Of a stretch of DNA of 39,089 nt, positions 18,774 through 28,309 are shown piece after piece. The translations under genes were made by a program, and so were the position numbers. This stretch comes from Flavobacteriaceae bacterium. GTDB taxonomy: Bacteria > Bacteroidota > Bacteroidia > Flavobacteriales > Flavobacteriaceae. Position 1 is the stretch's first letter. Every line of letters begins with the position of its first letter. Below the pieces are notes generated by a model. It was not told where the DNA came from. It saw nothing but the letters and a program-made list of their open reading frames with translations, and ran no database searches. Location: contig JAURNV010000034.1 of the NCBI GenBank assembly GCA_030830005.1, positions 1 through 39,089 of the forward strand, given 5' to 3'.

Positions 18774-20003
18774 GTGCGTTTTACTTGGTTTATTGCTCGA
18801 AGAATTATTGCTCAGCGCTCACACCGCAGCAGTGTGTCGGGACCTATTATTACCATTGGTATTATCGCAATTGCATTAGGGACAATTACCATGTTAATTG
18901 CATTAGGAACTGGAATTGGGCTCAAGAATAAAATAGCGGATAAGGTTGCTGCATTTAGCGGACATATTCGAGTTACAAGTTTAGAAAACAGCCAAGGCCA
19001 TGTAACATTATCTCCTTTAGATAATGCTAATACGATTCGTATTAATATTTCCAAGCAAAAGAATATTCTCTCTACGCAAGCGGTTGCTTATGTTCCAGGT
19101 GTAATCCTTAATACTAATGGATTTGACGGTATTGTTTTTAAAGGAGTTGATAATTCTTTTAATCAAGATTTTTTCTCTTTTTTTGGTCTTTCTAACACTA
19201 TTTCAGTTCCAGAAAAAAATGAAGTTTGGATATCAGACGTACTAGCAAAAAAGCTTTCGCTGGATATTGGGGATCGAGTTCCCTTATATTTTGCTTCAGA
19301 CCAGACAACGATGCCCAAAAGGAGAACATGTAATATAATAGGGGTTTTTAGCACGGGCTTTTCCGACTACGATCAGACCTATGTTATAGGACATTTAGAT
19401 CTTGTCCGTTCACTCTACGGTTGGAGTCAAGACCAAGTGGGGGCATTTGAACTTTTTTTGGAAGATGAGTTTGCTGATCTTTCCGCCCAATCAGATGAAC
19501 TTTATGACACGATTGATGCCTTAGTTGATGTGCAGCATATTGAGGAACAATTTCCTGAAATTTTTAATTGGATACGTTTGTTTGGAACGAATATCTCGCT
19601 CATCATTATCATCATGATTATCGTTGGTGGAGTAAATATGATAACTGCACTTTTGGTCCTTATTTTAGAGCAAACTCAACTCATTGGTATCACACGAGTA
19701 ATGGGCGCACGTGTAGGCTCATTGCAGCAACTTTTTCTCATTCAAGGGGCATACCTTATTGGAGTTGGTCTTTTTTGGGGAAATATTGTGGGATTGGGAT
19801 TACTCTTTCTGCAGCATAAAACAGGTTTTGTTAGTTTAGATCCTGACACCTATTATGTTAAAGAAGTCCCTGTATTTATAGATTTTAGTACTTTACTTTG
19901 GTTAAACGGACTTACCCTTATCATGTGCCTGTTGTTATTGGTGTTACCCTCTTTAATCATCTCTAGAATTCCTCCAACAAAGGCACTTAAAATCAATCCT
20001 TGA
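18774..20003 (+). CDS. FtsX/LolC-E-like ABC transporter permease
   Basis: This 409-residue inner-membrane protein has one N-terminal membrane helix (about residues 20-48), a large periplasmic domain (about 50-265) and three C-terminal helices, the MacB/LolE plan. It begins with a flavobacterium-typical FTWFIARRIIAQR and ends PPTKALKINP, the FtsX-domain tail. Lipoprotein release is the best-known role of this type, but substrate and partner cannot be named, and no ATPase gene is adjacent. The GTG at 18774 is the start because the conserved N-terminus begins exactly there. It lies 35 bp after the Cys-cluster gene and may be in the same transcript. Confidence 0.85.
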   Translation: MRFTWFIARRIIAQRSHRSSVSGPIITIGIIAIALGTITMLIALGTGIGLKNKIADKVAAFSGHIRVTSLENSQGHVTLSPLDNANTIRINISKQKNILSTQAVAYVPGVILNTNGFDGIVFKGVDNSFNQDFFSFFGLSNTISVPEKNEVWISDVLAKKLSLDIGDRVPLYFASDQTTMPKRRTCNIIGVFSTGFSDYDQTYVIGHLDLVRSLYGWSQDQVGAFELFLEDEFADLSAQSDELYDTIDALVDVQHIEEQFPEIFNWIRLFGTNISLIIIIMIIVGGVNMITALLVLILEQTQLIGITRVMGARVGSLQQLFLIQGAYLIGVGLFWGNIVGLGLLFLQHKTGFVSLDPDTYYVKEVPVFIDFSTLLWLNGLTLIMCLLLLVLPSLIISRIPPTKALKINP

Positions 20004-20006
20004 GCA

Positions 20007-20037
20007 TTGGTTAGCGAATTGTCATTGACTACATTTG
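20007..20037 (+). promoter_or_regulatory. Promoter of the cysteine synthase-like gene (both elements)
   Basis: TTG at 20007-20009 and TACATTTG at 20030-20037 are separated by 20 bp, a good fit to the Bacteroidetes -33/-7 consensus (TTG, 17-23 bp, TAnnTTTG). The box ends only 4 bp before the ATG at 20042, so transcription would begin at or next to the start codon. Confidence 0.7.
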
Positions 20038-20041
20038 CAAA

Positions 20042-21019
20042 ATGCAATATGTAAACAATATCCTTGAAACTATAGGCAATACACCGCTGATTAAATTAAA
20101 TAAAATCACCGCTGAAATTGATGCACTCGTACTTGCCAAAGTAGAGTATTTTAACCCAGGTAGCTCTGTTAAAGACCGTATGGCATTAAAAATGGTAGAA
20201 GATGCTGAAGCTGACGGACGCTTAAAAACCGGAGGTACCATTGTGGAGGGAACTTCGGGAAATACGGGAATGGGATTGGCCCTGGCCGCGATTGTTAAAG
20301 GCTACAAACTCATTTGCGTTTCAACGGACAAACAGTCTAAAGAAAAATTTGATATCCTGCGTGCAGTTGGCGCAGAGGTTATAGTGTGTCCCACCAATGT
20401 TGCACCCGACGACCCTCGCTCATATTATTCTACCTCAAAACGTATTGCTGATGAAACTCCCAATGCTTGGTATGTAAACCAGTACGATAATCCTTCAAAT
20501 GCAGTTGCGCATTACGAGCAAACAGGTCCTGAAATTTGGCAGCAAACCGATGGTAAAATCACACATTTTGTTGTGGGTGTTGGTACTGGCGGAACTATTT
20601 CGGGTGTAGCCAAATACCTAAAGGAAAAGAACCCCGATATTAAAATTTGGGGAATTGACACCTACGGGTCGGTATTTAAAAAATACCACGAGACAGGGAT
20701 TTTTGATGAAAAAGAAATTTACCCGTATATAACTGAAGGAATTGGTGAAGACATTTTACCCGAAAATGTAGATTTTAATCTTATTGATGCCTTTGAAAAA
20801 GTAACCGACAAGGACGCAGCGGTGTATACCCGTAAGTTGGCGCGCGAAGAAGGTATTTTTGCAGGGAACTCTTGCGGCGCTGCCGTCAAAGGAGTTTTAC
20901 AACTTAAAAAACACTTTGGTCCTGAGGATGTGGTTGTGGTATTGCTTCACGACTCGGGAAGTCGTTATGTTGGCAAAATGTACAACGACGATTGGATGAA
21001 GGAAAAAGGTTTTCTCTAA
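20042..21019 (+). CDS. PLP-dependent cysteine synthase/cystathionine beta-synthase-like enzyme
   Basis: This 325-residue fold-type II PLP enzyme makes cysteine or cystathionine from an activated serine. The PLP lysine is Lys44 in NPGSSVKDRMA, the substrate loop is EGTSGNTGMG (residues 69-78) and the phosphate loop GVGTGGTISG lies near residue 180. The C-terminal end (LHDSGSRYVGKMYNDDWMKE) resembles cystathionine beta-synthase rather than plain CysK, but no regulatory CBS pair follows. Which of the two reactions it performs cannot be settled from sequence alone. It is monocistronic: its own promoter is visible, and a convergent gene starts 28 bp after its stop. Confidence 0.88.
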   Translation: MQYVNNILETIGNTPLIKLNKITAEIDALVLAKVEYFNPGSSVKDRMALKMVEDAEADGRLKTGGTIVEGTSGNTGMGLALAAIVKGYKLICVSTDKQSKEKFDILRAVGAEVIVCPTNVAPDDPRSYYSTSKRIADETPNAWYVNQYDNPSNAVAHYEQTGPEIWQQTDGKITHFVVGVGTGGTISGVAKYLKEKNPDIKIWGIDTYGSVFKKYHETGIFDEKEIYPYITEGIGEDILPENVDFNLIDAFEKVTDKDAAVYTRKLAREEGIFAGNSCGAAVKGVLQLKKHFGPEDVVVVLLHDSGSRYVGKMYNDDWMKEKGFL

Positions 21020-21047
21020 AATTGCCGCATTCAATGCTACAGAAACC

Positions 21048-21485
21048 TTACAGCGTGCCTGAAAAAACAGCAATTAAGCCAATCAATAATGTTAGTAAAT
21101 AAATACCTAAGATTACTATTAAAATGATACCGTTTGCTTTGTAATACAGTTTTAAGTTTTTAAAACTTTCTTCCAACTGCACGGCATCTCCACTATTGAT
21201 AGCTCCCTTAAGTTTATTGGAAAAACGATATAAATAGAGGTAAATGAGAAAACAAACGCCTGCCAAAGCAAGGTATATAACCGTTATCATTCCTGTGCCA
21301 ATAGACTCAAGCCCTAAACTATTATTATAAGATGGAAGCGTTGCCATAATACTTCCTATAGATAAGGCGACAAGCGCCAAAAGCCCTGAAGTTATAAACC
21401 CAAAAATGGCCAAAAAATTCGCCCATTTACGAGTTTGATTAAGATGACTAATAGCTATTTCAGTAAGTTGTAATGAAGAATTCAT
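21048..21485 (-). CDS. Small membrane protein, possibly DUF5362 type
   Basis: This 145-residue protein has three or four hydrophobic segments (about residues 22-48, 65-86 and 115-142) separated by a charged loop with SNKLKGAINSGDAVQLEESF. The layout resembles a family of small Bacteroidetes membrane proteins annotated DUF5362, but I cannot confirm this. No enzymatic motif is seen. It is convergent with the cysteine synthase-like gene and lies 82 bp downstream of the M28 peptidase gene. A 7/8 promoter-like match (TTAATTTG) occurs upstream. Function unknown. Confidence 0.7.
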   Translation of the reverse strand: MNSSLQLTEIAISHLNQTRKWANFLAIFGFITSGLLALVALSIGSIMATLPSYNNSLGLESIGTGMITVIYLALAGVCFLIYLYLYRFSNKLKGAINSGDAVQLEESFKNLKLYYKANGIILIVILGIYLLTLLIGLIAVFSGTL

Positions 21486-21567
21486 GATAATTTAGTTTGT
21501 AATTGTATGAAGGCAAATTAACTAAAATATAAAAACCAATTAAAGACATGTTGGTACATTATATAAA

Positions 21568-22899
21568 TTACCGCATCACTTTTGATGGGAACACGACAGG
21601 GCTTTCATGCCCATCCTTGCCTACAGCAGCTACACCAAACAAAAAATTGTCAATTACAATTCCTTTAAGTGTAATTTCGGTTTGATTGCCGACGTACCTA
21701 CTAAATTCCCAAGTAGGGGAGGTGGTGTCTCTCCAATAGACCTTGTAACCTTTTAGATTTGTAGAAGCAGATGGTGCCCATTTTAATATGGTGTTGGGGG
21801 CAACCACACCTCCAATGGAAAGTTCTTTGGGTGCCTCAGGAGCCCATGCCAATGAAGCCAACGTAATTGCATTAACTGATGTAAGTTTGGCGGCATAATC
21901 AGCATTAACACCTTCTAATACATCACCATAAACAATGTCGTTTTCGATACGTAAATCTTGATGCTGGCGGTTGTAGTTTTCGTGTGCCTCCATAATACGG
22001 ACTCCGGCATAGCCAACATCATTAAATGGGCGGTGGTGACCACCTCTTCCAAAACGGTCTAAACGATAAATGAGCATGGGATTCATTTCGGGCATATAAG
22101 CAATGGTCGTGCGGTGTACATAACGAGCCAACTGCCTCGAGATGCCATCTACCTCGCCTCCGTAAAAGCGGCGTTGTTGACGTTGACGTTCGGTTTCGGT
22201 AGGTGGGGTGGGTTCAGAGAAAATACGAAAACTTCGATTGTCAATCACACCATCAACGCCTTCAATGTTTCCAATCATATCGTTGTTTAGAACACCTATT
22301 ATTTCCCAATTATTTTTGAGCGCAAAGGCTGCCAGTCCTTTACCGCCATAAAGCCCTTGTTCCTCACCCGAAAGCCCGACATAGGCAATACTATTTTCAA
22401 ATGTATATTTTGATAACACCCTTGCGGCTTCTAGTGCACCTGCCATCCCAGTAGCGTTATCGTTAGCTCCGGGTGAGTCCAATGTGTAGTTGTTGGGGTC
22501 GCTGACGCGAGAATCAATATCACCACTCATAATCACATAACGATTGGGATATTTCGTGCCTCGTTGTACGGCAACAATGTTGTTTATCCATACATCACGT
22601 GTAAGGCGCCTACCGTCAGATTTGAAATAATTTTTTTGTTCAAAAATCTCCAAACAGTTATTGCAACTTGCACTGATTTCTTCAAAGGATTTTTTAATCC
22701 AACGCCGAGCAGCTCCTATTCCTCTGGTATGAGAAATAGTGTCACTTAGGGTATGACGAGTACCAAAATTGGTAAGGGTTTCTACGTCTTGAATTATACG
22801 CTCTGCAGACACCGAGTCGATGATGTTGTACATACGCATATCTTGTTGTGAATATCCAATTGCAAATGTAAAAACAAATATGTACGTACCCCATTTCAT
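21568..22899 (-). CDS. Secreted M28-family metallopeptidase with Fn3-like C-terminus
   Basis: This 443-residue protein starts with a signal peptide (MKWGTYIFVFTFAIGYSQQ), so it is exported. The M28 zinc-peptidase domain follows, with likely metal ligands Asp147 (PGANDNATG), Glu180 (SGEEQGL), Asp207 (LNNDMIG) and a C-terminal His in RQHQDLR. The first ligand, normally His in an SGHxDS motif, reads Asp127 here (SGDIDSR). Residues about 360-443 resemble a fibronectin type III domain (KGYKVYWRDTTSPTWEF). The ATG at 22899 is chosen over a GTG at 22926, which would precede the signal peptide and overlap the acyl-CoA dehydrogenase. It is the last gene of the fatty-acid operon. Substrate unknown. Confidence 0.85.
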   Translation of the reverse strand: MKWGTYIFVFTFAIGYSQQDMRMYNIIDSVSAERIIQDVETLTNFGTRHTLSDTISHTRGIGAARRWIKKSFEEISASCNNCLEIFEQKNYFKSDGRRLTRDVWINNIVAVQRGTKYPNRYVIMSGDIDSRVSDPNNYTLDSPGANDNATGMAGALEAARVLSKYTFENSIAYVGLSGEEQGLYGGKGLAAFALKNNWEIIGVLNNDMIGNIEGVDGVIDNRSFRIFSEPTPPTETERQRQQRRFYGGEVDGISRQLARYVHRTTIAYMPEMNPMLIYRLDRFGRGGHHRPFNDVGYAGVRIMEAHENYNRQHQDLRIENDIVYGDVLEGVNADYAAKLTSVNAITLASLAWAPEAPKELSIGGVVAPNTILKWAPSASTNLKGYKVYWRDTTSPTWEFSRYVGNQTEITLKGIVIDNFLFGVAAVGKDGHESPVVFPSKVMR

Positions 22900-22900
22900 A

Positions 22901-24703
22901 TTAAAAGCAATACTTATTTTCTGCACTTATCTTTTCGGCAATCGTATTACGTAATTCCGCAACATTGGGATAGTCATAATATTTGGTGTAACGCTTTAAT
23001 CCCATTAACAAGCCCTTTTGTTCATCACCTTCGGCGAAAGATAATATCGCTTCACGCCCTTTAGCAGTAATTTTTTCTGTCGCTTGATACAAAAACAATT
23101 GACTCATGGCTATCTGGTATTTTTGTGCTTCTAACCCAAAAACAGTACTGTTTTTTTCTGCACGCAATAGAGCAGACTCCGCCAAATAGATATCGATTAA
23201 AATATCGGCAACAGCCAGCAGTATTTGTTGGTGTTCCTCAAGTTCAGTTCCATATTTCTGCACTCCAGCACCAGCAATCATCAAAAACACCTTTTTTAGG
23301 ATTTTAAGGATGTGCTTTTCTTGGCTTAGAGGTTTTGAGAAGTCAGGAATAGAAAAATCGGGCACCCCCATAAGTTCTTCACCAACCGCTGTAGCAGGTC
23401 CAATCAAGTCCAAATGCCCTTTCATTGCTTTTTTGATAAGCATCCCCACAGAAAGCATGCGATTTATCTCATTCGTCCCTTCATAAATTCGTGAAATGCG
23501 GGCATCTCGCCAAGCGGTTTCCATCGGAGCATCGGCAGAGAATCCCATACCACCAAAAATTTGAACACCTTCATCGGCAGTGCTTTGCATATGCTCTGAG
23601 CAGGCTACTTTTAAAATAGAACACTCAATAACATATTCCTCAACCCCTTTTAATTCAGCTTCTTGGTGGCTATTTCCAGCAGCTAAACGCAGTGCAATTC
23701 GGTCTTCAATGTCTTGTGCGGCACGATAACAAGCCGATTCGCCAGCATACAAATTCGCAGCCATGTTAGCTAATTTTTGTTTAATGGCGCCAAACTGAGA
23801 AATAGGCGTTTTAAACTGTATGCGTTGGTTGGCGTATGAGATAGACTCATTAATAGTACGACGCTGACCGTCAAGTGTGGCAACGGCCAATTTAATGCGT
23901 CCAACATTAAGGGCATTCATGGCAATTTTGAATCCACTACCCCGATCGGAAAGCATGTTTTCTATGGGGACTTTGGTATCGCTAAAAAAAACTTGACGTG
24001 TTGAAGATGCGTGAATTCCTAGTTTTTTTTCTTCCTCGCCCATAGAAATTCCATTATCTGGGTCATTTGGAACAATAAATCCTGTGATGTTTTTATCGTC
24101 TTCAATTCGTGCAAAAACAATCATCAAATCAGCGTAACCTGCATTTGAAATCCATATTTTCTGTCCAGAAATTAGGTAATGCTTTCCGTCCGCCGAAAGC
24201 ACGGCTTTGGTTTTTCCACTATTTGCGTCTGAACCAGCTGTGGGTTCTGTAAGACAATAGCAACCAATCCACTCTCCTGAGGCGAGTTTTGGCACATATT
24301 TTTGCTTTTGCTCTTCATTTCCATAGAGTACTATAGGCATGGTGCCAATCCCAGTATGTGCGCCAAAAGCTGTTGATAATGAACCAGACGCTCCTGACAT
24401 ATATTCGCAAACCAACATGGTGTCAACAAAGCCCATACCCAAACCACCATAAGCTTCGGGAACGCTAACGCCCAAGAATCCCATTTCACCAATTTTTCGC
24501 ATAAGTTCAAAAGTAAAATCGTAGTCTTTGTTGTTAAATCGCTCCTGAGCCGGCCATACTTCTCGATCTGCAAATTCTTGAACAGCTTCACGCATCATTT
24601 GTTGCTCCTCGTTAAATTCTTCGGGAGTAAATATGTCTTGTGCCTTTGTCTCTTGCAAAATAAATGCTCCTCCACGAGTAAGATTTCTTTCAACTGTTTC
24701 CAT
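22901..24703 (-). CDS. Acyl-CoA dehydrogenase (FAD-dependent, long form)
   Basis: This enzyme performs the first step of beta-oxidation, making trans-2-enoyl-CoA and passing electrons to ETF. The 600-residue protein has the usual N-terminal alpha (MREAVQEFADREVWP), middle beta (CYCLTEPTAGSDANSGKT) and C-terminal alpha domains. The catalytic Glu is in RIYEGTNEINRM. About 170 residues follow this, a C-terminal extension shared with VLCAD-like and FadE-type Bacteroidetes proteins. It lies 9 bp after the thiolase gene and 1 bp before the M28 peptidase gene, so all are cotranscribed. Confidence 0.95.
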   Translation of the reverse strand: METVERNLTRGGAFILQETKAQDIFTPEEFNEEQQMMREAVQEFADREVWPAQERFNNKDYDFTFELMRKIGEMGFLGVSVPEAYGGLGMGFVDTMLVCEYMSGASGSLSTAFGAHTGIGTMPIVLYGNEEQKQKYVPKLASGEWIGCYCLTEPTAGSDANSGKTKAVLSADGKHYLISGQKIWISNAGYADLMIVFARIEDDKNITGFIVPNDPDNGISMGEEEKKLGIHASSTRQVFFSDTKVPIENMLSDRGSGFKIAMNALNVGRIKLAVATLDGQRRTINESISYANQRIQFKTPISQFGAIKQKLANMAANLYAGESACYRAAQDIEDRIALRLAAGNSHQEAELKGVEEYVIECSILKVACSEHMQSTADEGVQIFGGMGFSADAPMETAWRDARISRIYEGTNEINRMLSVGMLIKKAMKGHLDLIGPATAVGEELMGVPDFSIPDFSKPLSQEKHILKILKKVFLMIAGAGVQKYGTELEEHQQILLAVADILIDIYLAESALLRAEKNSTVFGLEAQKYQIAMSQLFLYQATEKITAKGREAILSFAEGDEQKGLLMGLKRYTKYYDYPNVAELRNTIAEKISAENKYCF

Positions 24704-24712
24704 AATTTATGT

Positions 24713-25891
24713 CTATAATCGTTCAAAAATTCCAGCGGCACCTTGACCAGTACCCACACACATGGTTACCATTCCGTACCTGTTTTTTCTGTTTTTCATT
24801 TCGTCAAAAAGTTGAACAGAGAGTTTGGTTCCTGTACACCCTAGCGGATGCCCAAGAGCAATAGCTCCTCCGTTTACATTGATAATGTCGGGGTTTAACC
24901 CCAAGGTGTTTATGACGGCCAAAGATTGGGAAGCAAAAGCTTCGTTAAGTTCAATTAACTCTATGTCTTCTTGTTTCATTCCAGCTTGCTTAAGGGCTTT
25001 GGGGATGGCAGCAACTGGGCCAATACCCATGATTCGAGGAGGTACGCCTGCTGCTGCATAGCTAACCATTCTGGCTATTGGCGTAACGCCTAATTCATTT
25101 ACCATTGCTTCACTCATGACCAAAACCATGGCAGCTCCATCGCTTGTTTGGGAGGCATTCCCAGCGGTAACAGATCCTCCGTTGGCAAATACAGGTCTCA
25201 ATTTGGCAAGTTTCTCTAAAGCAGTGTCGGCACGAGGCCCTTCATCGGTATCTACTACGTAGCTGCGTGTTTTTTTTGTGTTGCCATCCAAATACGTTTC
25301 ATCAATAGTTATAGGGGCTATTTGGTCTTTAAATGCTCCGCGTTCAATGGCAGCTAGTGCCTTTTGGTGTGAGGCAAAAGAAAAAGCGTCTTGATCTTCT
25401 CTAGAAATCTTATATTCATTAGCTACTGCCTCGGCAGTAAGTCCCATGCCCCAGTAATAATCTTCATTTCCTTTTTTCACAAGTTCATAATCAGGAACAG
25501 GTTTATACCCGCCGAATGGAATAAAACTCATGCTCTCCGAACCTCCTGCAATAATGCAATCTGCCATTCCTGACTGTATTTTTGCCGTTGCCATGGCAAT
25601 TGTTTCAAGTCCTGACGCACAGTATCGGTTTACAGTAACACCAGGGACCTCATCAGTTTCTAACCCCATAAGAGAAATAAGACGTGCCATATTTAGTCCT
25701 TGCTCGGCTTCTGGCATGGCGTTTCCAATGATTACATCATCAATACGTTTTTTGTCTAATTCAGGAATGGATTTCATTAAATACGCAACCGTATCGGCAG
25801 CGAGTTCATCAGGTCTTTTGAAACGGAAAAGACCTCTAGGTGCTTTTCCAACTGCGGTGCGGTATGCGCGAACTATGTATGCTGTTTTCAT
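24713..25891 (-). CDS. fadA: Acetyl-CoA C-acyltransferase (3-ketoacyl-CoA thiolase)
   Basis: Thiolase cleaves 3-ketoacyl-CoA to acetyl-CoA and a shortened acyl-CoA, the last step of beta-oxidation. Counted from the ATG at 25891 (MKTAYIVRAYRTAVGKAPRG; 392 residues), the nucleophile is Cys91 in NRYCASGLE. His348 is in GHPLGCTG and the second catalytic cysteine Cys378 in MCVGTGQG. A longer frame from 25963 would add 24 residues reading into the hydratase gene and without homology. The gene starts 2 bp after the upstream FadB-like gene and is followed 9 bp later by the acyl-CoA dehydrogenase. Confidence 0.96.
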   Translation of the reverse strand: MKTAYIVRAYRTAVGKAPRGLFRFKRPDELAADTVAYLMKSIPELDKKRIDDVIIGNAMPEAEQGLNMARLISLMGLETDEVPGVTVNRYCASGLETIAMATAKIQSGMADCIIAGGSESMSFIPFGGYKPVPDYELVKKGNEDYYWGMGLTAEAVANEYKISREDQDAFSFASHQKALAAIERGAFKDQIAPITIDETYLDGNTKKTRSYVVDTDEGPRADTALEKLAKLRPVFANGGSVTAGNASQTSDGAAMVLVMSEAMVNELGVTPIARMVSYAAAGVPPRIMGIGPVAAIPKALKQAGMKQEDIELIELNEAFASQSLAVINTLGLNPDIINVNGGAIALGHPLGCTGTKLSVQLFDEMKNRKNRYGMVTMCVGTGQGAAGIFERL

Positions 25892-25893
25892 AA

Positions 25894-28299
25894 TTAGTTT
25901 CGTAAAGGTTTTCCTGTTTTGAGCATATGTTGAATTCGCTCCAATGTCTTTCTTTCGGTACAAAGCGATAAAAAGGCTTCGCGTTCTAAATCCAATAAGT
26001 AACGTTCACTAACCATTGTGGCTTGTGATAAATCACCCCCTGCCATAACGTAAGCTAGTTTATTCGCAATTTTTTGATCGTGCTCAGAAATGTAATGCCC
26101 AGCTTCCATGCTGTCAGTACCCACCAAAAACATGCCAAGCGCCTGTTTTCCTAGAACTTTAATATCATTACGTTGTTGGGGTTGAGTGTAGCCGCGTTCA
26201 GCCATGAGTAGGGCCTCTTGTTTAGCTAGACTAAGTTGTCGCTTGCCATCTACCACCACAACATCTTTTCCTTTTTGAAGTACTCCAAAATCAAAAGCCT
26301 CATGAGCTGAAGTGGCTACTTTTGCCATTCCAATAGCTAAGAAGTGTTCTTGTAATACGTTTAATTCCACATCATTTTTTCTAAAAGTATCAGCAGCTCT
26401 AAGGGTCATTTCTTTAGAGCCTCCACCTCCAGGAATTACACCTACACCAAACTCAACTAAGCCGATATAGGTTTCGGCAGATGCTACCACTTTATCTGCA
26501 TGCATGGAAAGCTCACACCCTCCACCAAGAGTAAGACCGTGTGGAGCAGCAACAGTAGGAATATTTGAGTACCGCATGCGCATCATAGTGTCTTGAAAGT
26601 ATTTGATTGCCATATTAAGCTCATCGTATTCTTGTTCGACTGCCATTAAAAAAATCATGCCTAAGTTGGCGCCAGCCGAAAAATGAGCCCCGTTATTCCC
26701 AACCACAAGTCCCTCATAACCTTGCTCTGCAAGATCAATTCCTTTATTAATGCCTTGCAAAACCCCTGCGCCAATGGTGTTCATTTTAGAATGAAACTCA
26801 ATATTTAAAATACCGTCCCCAAGGTCGATGACGGAACATTCTTTGTTTTGCCAAATGGTTTTATTTTCACGAATATTATCCAAAATAATAAAGGCATCTT
26901 GTCCTGGTATTGGCACAAACGATTTCTTAGAAATATGATAATAATGCTTTTTGTTTTCGCGGAGTTGATAAAATCCATTAGTCCCCGTTTCAGCGAGTTC
27001 CTCTATCCATTGGGCTACTGGATGCCCTATTTCTTTTATCAATTCTATCCCTGTTTTTAGTCCCACTGCATCCCACAATTCAAACGGACCGTGCTCCCAG
27101 CCAAAGCCAGCTTTCATCGCGTCATCAATATGAAAAAGTTCGTCAGCAATCTCAGGAATACGGAATTGGACATAAGCAAAGGTTTCACCCAATACAGTAC
27201 GGTAAAATGTAGTCGCTTTATCATTACCACTTATCAGTACGGGAAAACGATCTTTCACTAAATCTATAGTTTTTGTTTTTTCCAGTGTTGCAAAGGATAC
27301 TTTCTTTTTTGAGCGATAACTCATGGTGTCGAGATCAAGCACCTGAATTTCAGAAGACCCATCTTTATTCGTTACTTTTTTGTAGAATCCTTGGCCAGAT
27401 TTTGTTCCCAACCATTTTTCTTCCATCATTTTTTGGATGAAATCAGGTAAAACAAAACTTTTACGCCGTTCATCTTCATTACAATTTTCGTGTAATCCAT
27501 TTGCGACGTGTACGAGGGTGTCAAGGCCTACAACATCTACGGTTCTGAAAGTTGCCGATTTTGGCCGCCCCATTACAGGCCCAGTAAGCTTATCAACCTC
27601 TTCAACACTTAGTCCCATGGGCTTCATTTGGTGAAATAAACTTTGAATGCAAAAAATTCCAATTCGGTTGCCAATAAATGCTGGCGTGTCTTTTGCTAAT
27701 ACTGATGATTTTCCCAAAAATCGACTTCCATAATCCAATAGAAAATCAACTACTTCGCCCTTGCATTTAGGTCCAGGGACAACCTCAAATAGCTTTAAAT
27801 AGCGAGGTGGATTAAAAAAATGTGTTACTGTAAAGTGTTCCTGAAAATCTAATGACCTTCCCTCATTCATGAATTTAATAGGAATCCCCGAAGTATTTGA
27901 GCTAATAAGAGTTCCTGGGGTTCGAAATTTTTCTACTTGTTCAAAAACTACCTTTTTAATATCGAGTCGCTCAACCACTACTTCAATAATCCAATCTACT
28001 TCAGAAATTTTTGACATGTCATCTTCAAAGTTTCCTGTATGAATTCGGTTTTTAAAGGAAGGGTGATAGAGCGGTGCGGGCTTGCTTTTTATAGCCTTTT
28101 CAAGATTTTGATTTACAATACGGTTGCGCACCAACGGATGGTTTGTTTGAAGCCCCCTCGCTTTTTCAATCTCATTAGGTTCTTTGGGGGCAATATCTAA
28201 AAGCAATACTTCTGCGCCAATATTTGCAAAATGACAAGCAATACCAGAACCCATAATTCCAGAGCCCAAGACGGCTACTTTATTTATATTTCTTTTCAT
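25894..28299 (-). CDS. 3-hydroxyacyl-CoA dehydrogenase/enoyl-CoA hydratase fusion
   Basis: This 801-residue bifunctional enzyme hydrates enoyl-CoA and oxidises the 3-hydroxy product. The N-terminal NAD domain (VAVLGSGIMGSGIACHFANI) and the dehydrogenase active-site His in FTVTHFFNPPRYLKLFE come first. The crotonase (hydratase) domain follows from about residue 500, with LTLGGGCELSMHADKVVASA and EFGVGVIPGGGGSKE. Domain order is thus the reverse of E. coli FadB and matches the FadN-type proteins of Bacillus and Bacteroidetes. It sits 10 bp after marR and 2 bp before the thiolase. Confidence 0.95.
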   Translation of the reverse strand: MKRNINKVAVLGSGIMGSGIACHFANIGAEVLLLDIAPKEPNEIEKARGLQTNHPLVRNRIVNQNLEKAIKSKPAPLYHPSFKNRIHTGNFEDDMSKISEVDWIIEVVVERLDIKKVVFEQVEKFRTPGTLISSNTSGIPIKFMNEGRSLDFQEHFTVTHFFNPPRYLKLFEVVPGPKCKGEVVDFLLDYGSRFLGKSSVLAKDTPAFIGNRIGIFCIQSLFHQMKPMGLSVEEVDKLTGPVMGRPKSATFRTVDVVGLDTLVHVANGLHENCNEDERRKSFVLPDFIQKMMEEKWLGTKSGQGFYKKVTNKDGSSEIQVLDLDTMSYRSKKKVSFATLEKTKTIDLVKDRFPVLISGNDKATTFYRTVLGETFAYVQFRIPEIADELFHIDDAMKAGFGWEHGPFELWDAVGLKTGIELIKEIGHPVAQWIEELAETGTNGFYQLRENKKHYYHISKKSFVPIPGQDAFIILDNIRENKTIWQNKECSVIDLGDGILNIEFHSKMNTIGAGVLQGINKGIDLAEQGYEGLVVGNNGAHFSAGANLGMIFLMAVEQEYDELNMAIKYFQDTMMRMRYSNIPTVAAPHGLTLGGGCELSMHADKVVASAETYIGLVEFGVGVIPGGGGSKEMTLRAADTFRKNDVELNVLQEHFLAIGMAKVATSAHEAFDFGVLQKGKDVVVVDGKRQLSLAKQEALLMAERGYTQPQQRNDIKVLGKQALGMFLVGTDSMEAGHYISEHDQKIANKLAYVMAGGDLSQATMVSERYLLDLEREAFLSLCTERKTLERIQHMLKTGKPLRN

Positions 28300-28309
28300 A
28301 TGCTGTGCT

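Noticed and set aside
22900-22926. Longer start (GTG) for the M28 peptidase
   Set aside because: It would put nine residues ahead of a clean signal peptide and overlap the upstream gene; the ATG at 22899 fits better.
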